From: a virus
Direction: 5' to 3' (one strand)
Virus record (IMG/VR): IMGVR_UViG_3300037492_000204
Coordinates: 1-46,411 of that record
DNA length: 46,411 bases
Of this stretch, positions 27,001 to 37,100 are shown piece by piece. The position numbers and the translations under genes are program-made. The first letter of the stretch is position 1; each line of letters starts with the position of its first letter. The notes beneath the pieces were generated by a model, which saw nothing but the letters and a program-made list of their open reading frames with translations, had not been told where the DNA came from and ran no database searches.

Positions 27001-30000
27001 CTATCCGTAACCAAATGAATAGTTCTTTAGCTACAGCAAAAGAGTTAGAAAAAGAAAGAATACAAAAGAATGTAGATCTTCTTGATTATGTTATAAGAAA
27101 CTATGGTAACACTGATGTTCTTAGTGACAACAAAGAAGGTAAAGGAATGATTGCTTACCACAAGCTTAAATCAAAATATATCAATCAAGAAGATGTAGAA
27201 GAATTCTTCGAAGAGGAAAACCAATCTGAAGAAGAAAAATACTCTAAAGGTAAAGAAGGATATGATCGCGGTGGTAACGAAACATCGTTTACAGAAATGG
27301 CAAGTAAAGAAGTTCTATACTTGATGAGTAGTTTACATAAAGTAAACGAACAAAACGTTCCTGTATTAAACAAGTTAGGTGTAGCAGAGTTACATGACTT
27401 CGATACTGTTAAAAACAGATTTATAAGAATGTTACAAAACACTCTTAGCATTGAAGATATGTATAACAAACTTTCAATCGAGTCTGATACATTCCCTCCA
27501 GCTAAACAGATCTTAAATAAACTAGGGCCTGTAAGAACTGACAATGCTCGTTCGTTTAATTTATGGACAAGCTTCTGGCAATCATTTAATAAAACAAGAG
27601 TACCTCTTACTCAAATGACTGTTGAGAAAACATCTACTGATGATAATGGTGTTAAGTTAGCTGTACCAACTTATGCTGTAAGAATAGGTGAAGCTTCTGC
27701 TGATTACAAAAAGGTTGGACAGAAGTGGGAAAACTATTTCAAAACAGCGTATGATAATCCTTACATCAAGACTGATAACTTTGGTGCAAACTATTTAGAT
27801 ACTAAAAAGGTTCTAGAAGATTTCCCTCAAAACACTTTAAGTGGTAGAGAGTATGAATTCTTTAGAGCTATTGGTATGAGACTTTCTGACAAGAATGAAA
27901 TACACGATGATATCAGAAAGAAGAATACCGGTAATGCTAAAGCCTTACGTAATGCTTTATTTTTGATCAATCAAAGAGGTAACATTACAGTAGACAGTTT
28001 AGCTTCTATTGTAAAAGAATATCCTGCAATGGTTATCGGTGAACTTTCTTATCCTAAAATACCAGGTGAGAAAAGAAACTACAATAACTTACAAGAGCTT
28101 GAAGCAAGATACTCTGATGACTTTTCTAACTTCATGGTTAGTAATGCTAAAGGAGATCCTCAGTTTGAACACTCTTTAAACAATACATTAACAGTAATGA
28201 TTAACACTATAAACAGTGTTAAGAGTTACGATGATTTAATGCAGATACCACATATGTCTTATCTTGACATAGATCGTAATCCATTTGCTAGTGCTTCTAT
28301 TTGGTTAAACTCTATCTTTGATATGAACAAACCAGGAAGACCTAAACGTAGACAATCTGATGATCCTAAATCACCATTCGTTACAGTTAACTTGAATAAC
28401 TTATCAGGTGTTCTTACAATGGAGAATGGAGAGTCTACAGGAGAAGGTGTTGCTTCTGCTCAAGCTGATGAGTTTACAAAACTGATTTTAGATTTCCACT
28501 TGACTATTGTTAATGGTACACCCGAGTTAATGCGTCATGCTGATAAAGGTACATCATTCTCTGTATGGTTAAGTAACATAAATACTAAATCAGAAAGCAA
28601 GAGATTATATGTTGATACAACTTCTTTCATTTCTATCAATGATCGTATACCAGGATACACTGAAGCTTATTCTTTGGTTATTCCTTACATCAATGCCGAG
28701 CTTAAACGTATCAATGAGATGAAACGTTTATCAGAAACTGGAGTTCAAAACTTTGACTTCGGATATCTTGAACGTGGTAAAGAGTTCGTAATCTTTGATG
28801 ATAACATCTTATCTAAAGATGTGAAACAACAACTATTGGATTTACAAATACCTTTAGAAGATTATTTAAAAACAAATACACCAGAGTCTAATAATCTTAA
28901 TGCTGAAATATTCAAAGGGTTTGTAAACTACATGAATACTCAAAGCAAGAACATTGATGCTAAGTTTACTGAAGCTAAGTTCGTTGCTGACAGTGTGATC
29001 ACTACTATCAAATCTGAAGCTTCTAAGAAACAAATCAAAAATGTTAACGAAGTATCTGCATACAATGCCGCGGTAACCTCGTTTGCTTTCAATAACTGGA
29101 TACACAATATAGAGTCTTTAATATTCTTGTATGGTGATTTAGCTTTATACAAAGACTTACATAAACGTATTGCAGGTACAGCTTCTACTGGAGATATTTT
29201 CCGTACGGATAAAGCTGCTGTTGATTATGTAAACAAAGTTCTTGGTAGTAAATATGCTGAACAAATGAACATACCATCTCAACCATTTGATGGTACATTC
29301 AATACAGCTGTAATGACTGATAACGAAATCGGTTCAGAATATTACAAAGAGTATTTAAAAGCTATCGGAGATGAGAAAGCAGCTAAAGCTTATGCTGATG
29401 GTCAAATGAATGAAGGTGATGCTCAAGGTTGGATTACTTTTGATGCATATAGAACTTTATTAAATCTAGAAGGTAAATGGCTTGACGAACACGAAAAGCT
29501 ATACATGAAACTTGTAAAAGGAGAAGATGTAAATACTAGAGATATAACTAAGTTCTTCCCAACTAAAAAAGTACAATACTTCGGCCCACTTGATACACAA
29601 GGGTTGCCGGTTACAGCTTTCCATAAGTTTTCATTATTCCCTTTAATACCTAGTGTAATCAAAGGAACTAATCTTGAGAACTTACACAAGAAAATGATGA
29701 CTAACAATACACATTATGCATTGTTTAAATCTGGTTCTAAAGTAGCTACCATTACTAAATCTGGTAAGACTGATAAGTTTTATGAGAATGGTAAGACTCG
29801 TAAGTTATCAGAAGAGACTTTTACAAACAACAAAGTATTCTTAGAGTTCTTAAAAGATCAGTTAGAGATTGCACCTAAGTATAAAAACAAAGTTATATTC
29901 TCTACTCAGTTAAGAAAGCTTGTTGAAAATGGTTTGATGGAAAACAAAGTTCCTATCGACTTTAGAACTGACTTATCGTTAAATGATAAACGTGCAGAGT

Positions 30001-33000
30001 GGGATAAGTTATCTGAAACAGATAAACGAAAAAACTCAGACATATATACTCAGATATCAAACTATGAAAACAATCTGAACAAACTGAACGAAGTTAAAAA
30101 GAAAGAACTTCTTAAAGAAGCAGGTTGGAAAATGGAAAACGGCACACCTACTGGTAGTGTTGAGAACTTGTTATCGTTTGTGTCAAAAGAATTAGCTAGA
30201 CAAGATCTTTCAGATCATGAGTTAGACTTCATACAAGTTGGACCTGATGGTCAAATCAAACATGATTTGTCTATGTCTTTAAGTGCAGACAAAATAGAAA
30301 AGTTATTGAATGCTATCGTAAACAAAAGACTTGTTAAACAAAAAGTTAACGGAGAAGGTCTTATCCAAGTCTCTGGTGCAGGTTTCGAAAAGCTTGATGC
30401 TTATACTAATCCAGAAGAAAAAGATCTTGCTAAATGGGGTACAAATGATTTACCTACTTACCACAAAGGTACAGATGGTAAAACAACTGCTATGAAAGTT
30501 AAGATCGCAATGCAAGGTCAGTTCGAGAAATTATTAGACTTACCTTCTGTTAAAGATTATGCTTATAGTAAAAACATCGATAGATTGGCTGCGTTGAATG
30601 CTTTATTAAAAGATGAAGACTGGTTAAATCAAAACGAGAACCGTAGAGCAGTAACCATGGTTGGTGTACGTATTCCGGTACAAGGATTAAACTCTATGGA
30701 GTTTATGGAAGTGTTTGAGTTCTTACCTAAGTATGCAGGAAACATTATTGTTCCTCCAGCTGAGATCGTAGCTAAGTCTGGTTCCGATTTCGATATTGAT
30801 AAGTTGACAGTTATGATGCCAACTTTCAGATACGTGGATGGTATATTAGAAGTAGCAAGACAATACAGTGAGAAATCATTGAGAGATCTTTATGAAAAAA
30901 CTAAGAAAGCTAAACTTGAAGCTGGCTTATTAAAAGACAGTCAAGGTAAAGTTATATCAAGAGATTCTAACAGAATTGTAGATGGTGAACTTAAACAGCT
31001 TGATATGTATTATTATAACGACTTGATCAAGAATATATTTGGATTTGATCCAGATGTATTAGATCAAGAACTTATTGATGAGATTCTATCAGAAGAAAAG
31101 ATGCCAACTTACGAAGAGTTTTCTGAAAAGATAAACGGTTCTAAATCTATTGAGAACGATATCATTTGGAACATTCGTGAGATATTAGAATCTCCTATAA
31201 ACTATTCTAAACTTATAAAACCAAATGGTACGTATAGTGTTGAACCTTTAGCACAACAGTTGAAGAATAAAGTAATGACTTACAATCCTAAGAAGGGTGT
31301 ATTTAATCAAGCAAATGATAAGATCTCTACAAGTAGATTATTAGAATACACTCACAACTTAGACGTGCATTCTTCTAATAACATTGGTAAAGAAACTTTA
31401 GGTTTAGGTGCTGTTGATAATACATACAATTCTATATTCAATAGGATCGGTGCAAAGCTGAATAAATCTTATACCCAAGGTAAAGGTAACCAAGCTTACA
31501 ATAAACGATTAACTATTCTTTTACCACACAACACTGTTAAGACAGGAAACGAAGATGTAATATCTTTATCTCACATTATGGATAAAGACAATGTAAACGA
31601 CATATCAGACATCATCTCTCAATTGATGAATGGTTGGGTGGATATTGCTAAAGATGCTTGGATATTCAATATCCAGGGTAATAAAGAGATAGCTCCTTCT
31701 TTATTGTTTATGGTGCAGGCTGGTGTTCCATTTAAGCATGCTGTTTATTTGGTATCTCAACCATTGATTAGAGAATACGTTAAACAACAAAAACTTGCTA
31801 AGAGTACATTTGCTGAACCATTAGGTAAAGCTGCAACCAATCCATCATTCTTTAGAAGTAAAGCAAGAGAAGTTATTTTAGAAAACCCTAAGTTTGGTTT
31901 CAAGATAGTTAAGAACACTAAAGGAGTTATAACTGATAAAGCTATTTACGAAGAGACAGTTAAGTTGACTGATGCTAATCCTAATGCATTCGATATGAAT
32001 GAGCTTGAGAAAGTGATTGACAACTATGCTAGTGATGTTGAACATGGAATTGCTCACCAGTATACTGATGCAGAACGTGCTACATTCTTACACTTCTTAG
32101 AACTTGAAAACATATCTAGATCTGTTGCTAAAGTTAAGATGACTTTAAATGTAGATACATCTATTTCTAAAACATTGTTTGAAGCAGAAAGCTTAAAAGT
32201 AAAAATCATTGACTTAGAAAACGATGGTATCATAGACAAAGATATTGTTAACAATGTTAAAACTGGTTCACCAATATCTTCATTCTTTATATATGATTTT
32301 CAGAATGAGATCTGGAAAGACTTATTCAAGTTGAGAAATCATCCTGTATTAAACAAGTTTTTAGTAAATAAGTTTAGAGATGGTAATAAAGAACAAGTTG
32401 ATAAGACATTCGGAGATAACGAAAAGTTTGCCAATGAGTTCAGAAATGACTTCATGAGTTTCATATTCCAAAATACTGTAAAAGATTTTGATATAAACTC
32501 TGCATCATACAAAGGATTAAACATCGATGAAATCAAAGTTAGTCCTGTAGCTAGTTTACAGTTCGGTGCTATTGTTAAAGATTCTATTTTATATGTTGAT
32601 AAAGATCAGCTTAAAAAAGACTTCACAAGAAAAACATATTCAACTGAAGACTATACTAAAAAAGGATTGGCGATGTTGCCTGCGAATGCATTCCCTTACG
32701 ACAGAGATTACTATAAGTTTGTATTCGAAAGAGAATCATTAAGAGCTTTATATCCTATTGATAAGTTGACTCAATCTGAAGACTACCAAGATAAGTATGA
32801 GCATAACTTAAGTAACCATAAAAATCGTTTAGAAAACGAAACAGAACAATCATTCGTTAAACGTATGCGTGGTGTTACTTACGAAGAGATGCTTAGAGAT
32901 ATGGCTTTAGATAATACATTCAACAGCTGGAAGATCTTTAACAGTAACAATAGTTATGCTGATCAGTTTTTACGTATACGCGAGAAGTATCCTGAATTAT

Positions 33001-34112
33001 CTGCTGACTACAACATCATTAAGAGTTTGTCTTTATCGTTGAGTAAGACTGGATTTAAAAATCTTAAGTTGAACGATACTTTATTAGATGCAGATAAGAT
33101 CAATGTGTTACATGAAAACTTACTGGCTTTATCTAATCCTTCTGTTAAGAAAGTAAATGACCCAATCGAGAACGAAAGAATCAGTTTGTTCTTCTCTAGA
33201 TTTTCTACATATGCTTTCTTACAATCTGGATTAAATGTTAAGAGTAGTTTTTCTTTAGTTAGACTTGTTCCTCAAGATAACTTTGTTAGGATAATGGAAG
33301 AACCAGTTAAAGAATATATCAAGAACTTAAACGATTTGACTTTAGAAAAGTATTATAACAGATTCTTATCTGTTAACGATATTGCTAATAGTAAAACTCG
33401 TATTCGTTTTAAAGATTATGCTATTAACAACTCGAATGTTAATAAAGAATCTAAGTTAGGTTTAGTTAAAAAAGATGATGTTGACGGAGATATCTTAGCT
33501 ACAACAAAGAATGATTTATTTTCAGAAGATTATGTAGGTAACTTAATATACGACGCTCAAGATCTTAAGATATCAACTGCAAAAGAATTAGCAGAGAGTA
33601 ACAAAGATATAACATTTATATATAACGATGCTACAGTTTCTAGAATCAATGCTGCAAAATATGACTTCTCTTTAGCTGAAGCTTCAAATACACTTGGTAA
33701 CGTATTTGGTATACCTACCAGAAAAGCATTTGCTGGAACAGATACTTCATTCAGTGATGTATTAAGTGAAGCAGGTGTGCACATGATTGACCCTAAAAAC
33801 AAAGCTATCATCGACAATGCTATACAAGCTTTAATCAAACTAAAAAATGATGGAGCTACCTTGGCATTTAGTAAAGCTGGTTACGGTCAATACATGCTTG
33901 GGGCCGATGATTCTAATGGAGCAAATCCTAGTATCGCAAGAGCAAAAGCTCCAAAAACTTTCTTATATTTGTCTGAGCAGTTATTTAGAAACTTCGGTTA
34001 TAAAAACCCTAACTATATTGATACTGCAACCGGCCGTAAAGTCATTCAATCTACACAAGAGGTTAGTGATGAAATGGTAAAAGATATGTTAAACCACTGT
34101 TTTAATTCATAA
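24069..34112 (+). CDS. Giant virion RNA polymerase with zincin metallopeptidase domain, 3347 aa
   Basis: The RNA polymerase signature is DFDID at residues 2240-2244, within SGSDFDIDKLTVMMP. The aspartates would bind the catalytic metal, as in phi14:2 gp66 and YonO-like two-barrel polymerases. An RIP triplet at 2201-2203 lies 39 residues before the motif, much like the RxP segment before NADFDGD in cellular beta-prime. Lysines 1887 and 1891 (LFKSGSKVA) are candidates for the first-barrel catalytic lysines. A zincin motif, HEAWH (740-744), is followed by EEYLAEDFREYV near 793-804, which could supply the third metal ligand. In crAss-like phages this polymerase is packaged and injected to transcribe early genes. 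At 3347 aa it is much longer than phi14:2 gp66 (about 2,180 aa), which suggests fusion of units that are separate in relatives. The polymerase call is strong; the protease call is moderate. Confidence 0.85.
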   Translation: MNCALNVEQQRALFRKVYGDLNDTKSSGRPFLVKDYIQSVYNLIYTKSNDHAMALDYARLVPHYIMRSMIKDDSLMDHLLDSGFNMKDINSIKKSFTNHIDNVEKYIGNNNEALKEIKELQEQVIKNGAKLEPNPLKVQGSKPNPSQEFRAIPPTALADRGQEALSWKEGDPNFNVPNPDVAFYYKVKRKILDLIMEPSADFDSRKINYPGFGPVYLTIMSSSKIPEDQLYPGTPVNSDAHKKGVSMVITDSYGMPMKFNNDLEVDFNGGKMAYYHIRKTEGLVDGNNVNLAPEDMNSVDALVRSSGITRDEAVEVIKQQIKFIHDLREYINKNPQENDLKANINGGSLGYAYNDYVRIKNPLASVNFEGDNFDPFQARENDPQNGLVKGFTYFYTKGMLDTPVEIKLPEMNAELKDKLVSLFAEDLYEKDPSGNTYSVSPADRQRLIDNYIKTGPDTIQLIPNSDNKTYAVMIKGEKVDPSDPMLFKQAINDYFNAVAPSKTVAANRIPSGATILKSTDPSYQSKMKSGDYVEMIDNGKSKFYLVEGRKLHTNNKSLNKDFDDVSFDKTQAGVTYLQRTPTPYNEFIRQNFNIDYQLNGENKLVKLNAYFTFAPIDSELEKIYGVNDAVKEAETTTPTDTVNNNNGPADQLGSIDDLLKDTFEDPELNKLLDNKAKGLQATLDQISEAKTWYANHPLSKQFPFTTMFHAINTKNPNAAATWTKHGITLFKGADYSDLYHEAWHAFSQTFLPKAERAELYNEARKLSGSFVDYNGKSVRFNKATDLQIEEYLAEDFREYVLKGTVKKGSPKRNNIFRRILDFLKTLFGKSSVIDITDNDKAQELIHDLYEKLRVGDLHEYSFNAENRNFDILNKGVGAVSLTEPQKSLDYDNSKLMVDTIDSLISEYIDRANMGLNEVEKLRAAELTRKAQINSITPEEKSELTGLQSRQSYKYTSSILKTENGLKNAYKYAQIRLATIRNQMNSSLATAKELEKERIQKNVDLLDYVIRNYGNTDVLSDNKEGKGMIAYHKLKSKYINQEDVEEFFEEENQSEEEKYSKGKEGYDRGGNETSFTEMASKEVLYLMSSLHKVNEQNVPVLNKLGVAELHDFDTVKNRFIRMLQNTLSIEDMYNKLSIESDTFPPAKQILNKLGPVRTDNARSFNLWTSFWQSFNKTRVPLTQMTVEKTSTDDNGVKLAVPTYAVRIGEASADYKKVGQKWENYFKTAYDNPYIKTDNFGANYLDTKKVLEDFPQNTLSGREYEFFRAIGMRLSDKNEIHDDIRKKNTGNAKALRNALFLINQRGNITVDSLASIVKEYPAMVIGELSYPKIPGEKRNYNNLQELEARYSDDFSNFMVSNAKGDPQFEHSLNNTLTVMINTINSVKSYDDLMQIPHMSYLDIDRNPFASASIWLNSIFDMNKPGRPKRRQSDDPKSPFVTVNLNNLSGVLTMENGESTGEGVASAQADEFTKLILDFHLTIVNGTPELMRHADKGTSFSVWLSNINTKSESKRLYVDTTSFISINDRIPGYTEAYSLVIPYINAELKRINEMKRLSETGVQNFDFGYLERGKEFVIFDDNILSKDVKQQLLDLQIPLEDYLKTNTPESNNLNAEIFKGFVNYMNTQSKNIDAKFTEAKFVADSVITTIKSEASKKQIKNVNEVSAYNAAVTSFAFNNWIHNIESLIFLYGDLALYKDLHKRIAGTASTGDIFRTDKAAVDYVNKVLGSKYAEQMNIPSQPFDGTFNTAVMTDNEIGSEYYKEYLKAIGDEKAAKAYADGQMNEGDAQGWITFDAYRTLLNLEGKWLDEHEKLYMKLVKGEDVNTRDITKFFPTKKVQYFGPLDTQGLPVTAFHKFSLFPLIPSVIKGTNLENLHKKMMTNNTHYALFKSGSKVATITKSGKTDKFYENGKTRKLSEETFTNNKVFLEFLKDQLEIAPKYKNKVIFSTQLRKLVENGLMENKVPIDFRTDLSLNDKRAEWDKLSETDKRKNSDIYTQISNYENNLNKLNEVKKKELLKEAGWKMENGTPTGSVENLLSFVSKELARQDLSDHELDFIQVGPDGQIKHDLSMSLSADKIEKLLNAIVNKRLVKQKVNGEGLIQVSGAGFEKLDAYTNPEEKDLAKWGTNDLPTYHKGTDGKTTAMKVKIAMQGQFEKLLDLPSVKDYAYSKNIDRLAALNALLKDEDWLNQNENRRAVTMVGVRIPVQGLNSMEFMEVFEFLPKYAGNIIVPPAEIVAKSGSDFDIDKLTVMMPTFRYVDGILEVARQYSEKSLRDLYEKTKKAKLEAGLLKDSQGKVISRDSNRIVDGELKQLDMYYYNDLIKNIFGFDPDVLDQELIDEILSEEKMPTYEEFSEKINGSKSIENDIIWNIREILESPINYSKLIKPNGTYSVEPLAQQLKNKVMTYNPKKGVFNQANDKISTSRLLEYTHNLDVHSSNNIGKETLGLGAVDNTYNSIFNRIGAKLNKSYTQGKGNQAYNKRLTILLPHNTVKTGNEDVISLSHIMDKDNVNDISDIISQLMNGWVDIAKDAWIFNIQGNKEIAPSLLFMVQAGVPFKHAVYLVSQPLIREYVKQQKLAKSTFAEPLGKAATNPSFFRSKAREVILENPKFGFKIVKNTKGVITDKAIYEETVKLTDANPNAFDMNELEKVIDNYASDVEHGIAHQYTDAERATFLHFLELENISRSVAKVKMTLNVDTSISKTLFEAESLKVKIIDLENDGIIDKDIVNNVKTGSPISSFFIYDFQNEIWKDLFKLRNHPVLNKFLVNKFRDGNKEQVDKTFGDNEKFANEFRNDFMSFIFQNTVKDFDINSASYKGLNIDEIKVSPVASLQFGAIVKDSILYVDKDQLKKDFTRKTYSTEDYTKKGLAMLPANAFPYDRDYYKFVFERESLRALYPIDKLTQSEDYQDKYEHNLSNHKNRLENETEQSFVKRMRGVTYEEMLRDMALDNTFNSWKIFNSNNSYADQFLRIREKYPELSADYNIIKSLSLSLSKTGFKNLKLNDTLLDADKINVLHENLLALSNPSVKKVNDPIENERISLFFSRFSTYAFLQSGLNVKSSFSLVRLVPQDNFVRIMEEPVKEYIKNLNDLTLEKYYNRFLSVNDIANSKTRIRFKDYAINNSNVNKESKLGLVKKDDVDGDILATTKNDLFSEDYVGNLIYDAQDLKISTAKELAESNKDITFIYNDATVSRINAAKYDFSLAEASNTLGNVFGIPTRKAFAGTDTSFSDVLSEAGVHMIDPKNKAIIDNAIQALIKLKNDGATLAFSKAGYGQYMLGADDSNGANPSIARAKAPKTFLYLSEQLFRNFGYKNPNYIDTATGRKVIQSTQEVSDEMVKDMLNHCFNS

Positions 34113-34113
34113 T

Positions 34114-37100
34114 ATGAACAACGTTTGTCCAAATATAAACACACCAGAATGGAAAGCTTTAGAGAAGTCTGTAGGTCGATTTGAAGCAATGAAAGACTGG
34201 ATGGAAAACAAAGGAGAAATAAGAACTCCTGAAGAAGTGAAAGCTAAACTATTAGCGAGAGATGAAGAATATGCTGACATCATCGCTAAGAAAGAAGCTG
34301 CTGATTTAAAACAAGAACTGAAAGAACCTGAGAAGTTATTCAAGGAAGAACTCAAACTTGTAAAGAAACAACTAAGCTTTGCAGAAAGATCTTCTGTTAT
34401 AAACCGTGTACAAGCTGCCAATCAAAAGTTGGGTACATCCTTTAAGATTTTCTTTACCCCAATAGGTCAAGCTAATTTGTTTACCTGGGAGATAAAAGAT
34501 ATGAGAGGATCTGCATCAGCTCAAACTAAAATAAGTTTCCACCGTGATGCTACATTAGAAGAATACAGTGATGAGAATATTACTGAGTTTCCAGAAATGA
34601 ATGTAGTATCAACAGATACTGCTAGATCCTTAGAAATCGTTTCTAAGTTATCTCAAACATTAGCTGAACAAGTAGGAGTTGATTATCAAGTACTGACTCC
34701 TAATGAAGCAAAAGAAATAACTAAGGATGCACAAAACCCATGGAATGGTGAGAGTGCTTTCTTCATTGGAGATATTGTATACTTTGTTGGAGACAATCTT
34801 AATACTGAAAAAGTATTCCATGAGTTTGCTCATCCTATCTTTAGAGCATTATCTAAATCAAACAATGATACTTTCAATAAGCTTTATGAAAAACTAAAAG
34901 GTTCATCTGAAGGATTAACAATAATCCAACAAGTAAAAGATTTATATCCAGAACTAAGCGAAGATCAAGACTTATTTAAAGAAGAATGTCTTGTTAGATC
35001 TTTAGCAACTGATGCCAACAATAAGTTCTTGAAACAACAAAGCTCTACAGGATTTGAAAAGTTTGTAAACGATTTGTTGTATTCATTGAAACAACTCTTA
35101 AGAAAGATGTTTGGAATATCAGTTGATGTTTCTAAACTAGATAGTACTACAACTATTGATCGATTAGGAGAGATGTTAGTAGCAGGTAAAAAGTTTGATA
35201 TCTTTACAGAACAAGTTTCTGATGAAGATATTGTTGCTTACGTAAGAGATCAACAAAGTTACATCGATGATGTAATGAAGATCAGTCCTGCAGATATTCA
35301 AGCAATGACCAATCGTGGTTTTGATATTGCATCTAAACACATTGAGGTTGTTCTTAAAAATAAAAACTATGCTGAGATGGTTAATATCTTGGCCGATGAA
35401 TACAACCGAGGTGACCTTCAAGAAATACGTAAGAACTTATCAGCATACAAAACAGATCTTGTAGATAAGACTGAAAAGCTTGGTAAAGATATTGACTATA
35501 CAAGAAACCAAACATCGGCTCTTGTTAATACATTATTCCGTCTTGATAGTATGACTAAAAAAATACTATTACACATGGAAGATATTTCCAAACAACCGGA
35601 CAATATCGACAACCTTCATAAAGCTTACTATTATGATTACTTGTTAAAATACTGGGAACAGTTTGTAGCTGAAGCAAAAACAAACCTAGATAACAATCGA
35701 GTTGATTCAAACTCTCCTTTATCACAATTATTATCTAGTATTGATACATCTATTCGTCGTTCGAAAGATTTAACAAACACTATGTTTACAAAAGGTGTTA
35801 AAGATGTTTTATCTCAAGAGTTAGCACCTATGGCTAAATCTATTGATGAAAAGTATAACAACATCATCAATAACTTGAAAGCTAAAGGAGCTAACAAACA
35901 AATCATCGATCGTTGGACTAAAGAATACGAAAGTGTAAAGATAACTCCAGATAAAATAGAAAAGCTTTTAAGAGGTGAACTTGGTGATGCTAATGCATTC
36001 AATGCTTTCTTCGAAGGTTATATGTACAGTAGTGATCCGATCGTCGGAGGTATGGCTTTATATGTAAAGAACCAAATGAATGAGGTATTAGTTAAAGCAC
36101 AATCAAGCTATAACCACTTTGCATCTAAGATGGAACCATTGTTAAAAGATATCAACTTCAGTGCTTCTAAAGCAGGAGAACTTGGTAAACAAGTAGGTTT
36201 CATTGATTCAGTAGGAACAAGAGATGAAGAAGGAAACTTTGTAGAAAAGAAAGTATGGTCATTATTAAATCCATACAAGAACTACCGTTTTAAACAAGAT
36301 GAAACAAGACATAAGATAGAGCAAGCACAAAGTAAATATTCTGAAACACATTCTGATGAAGATCGTTTAGCTGTTATAAACTTAATAGCTGAAAACAAAA
36401 AACATCTTCGTGAGTTTTTCAATCAAGAGTATGTTACTGAGTTCTACGATCGTCAACGTTTATTAGAAGACGATGATATCGGTAAAGAAGCTGGTTACGA
36501 ACGTGACAGAATCTTTGAAGAGATGAGATTATTATCTGAGCCAGCTACATCTGAAATGGATGTGTTTGCTATATCAGATCAAATCGATTCTTTATGGAGA
36601 GAATACAGACAGTTACATTCTTTATTAGATCTTAATGGAGCTAAGAAAGAAGGTAAAGATTTAGAAATTGCACAAAGACTTCGCGAATATCGTGATGCTT
36701 CATATAAGTTCTACGAGTTCAAAGAAAGAACTGGTGTGTTCCAAAATGCATTAAACTCTTTTGAACAAGAACTTGTAGATAAAGGTTATGCTAAAGATGG
36801 TGATGACTTCAAAGCATTAAGAGAAGAATGGTTGAAGAAGAATACACGTATTGTTATCAAGCCTGAATTCTATGAAAGACGAAATGAAATCTTTGATCGT
36901 ATTCAACAAATCACATCAAGACTTCCTGATAACGAAAGAAAGAAAGTAGACTTCACTGAAGCTTGGCAAGATATCTTAGATGCTGTTGCTGGATTCAGAG
37001 ATGATGATGGCCAGCCTATTGGTACAGATATGAGTGAAGGTCGTATTGAAATCGTTAAAAAAAGACAAGAAGAAATCATAAAAGCTCAAGAAGCTTTTGC

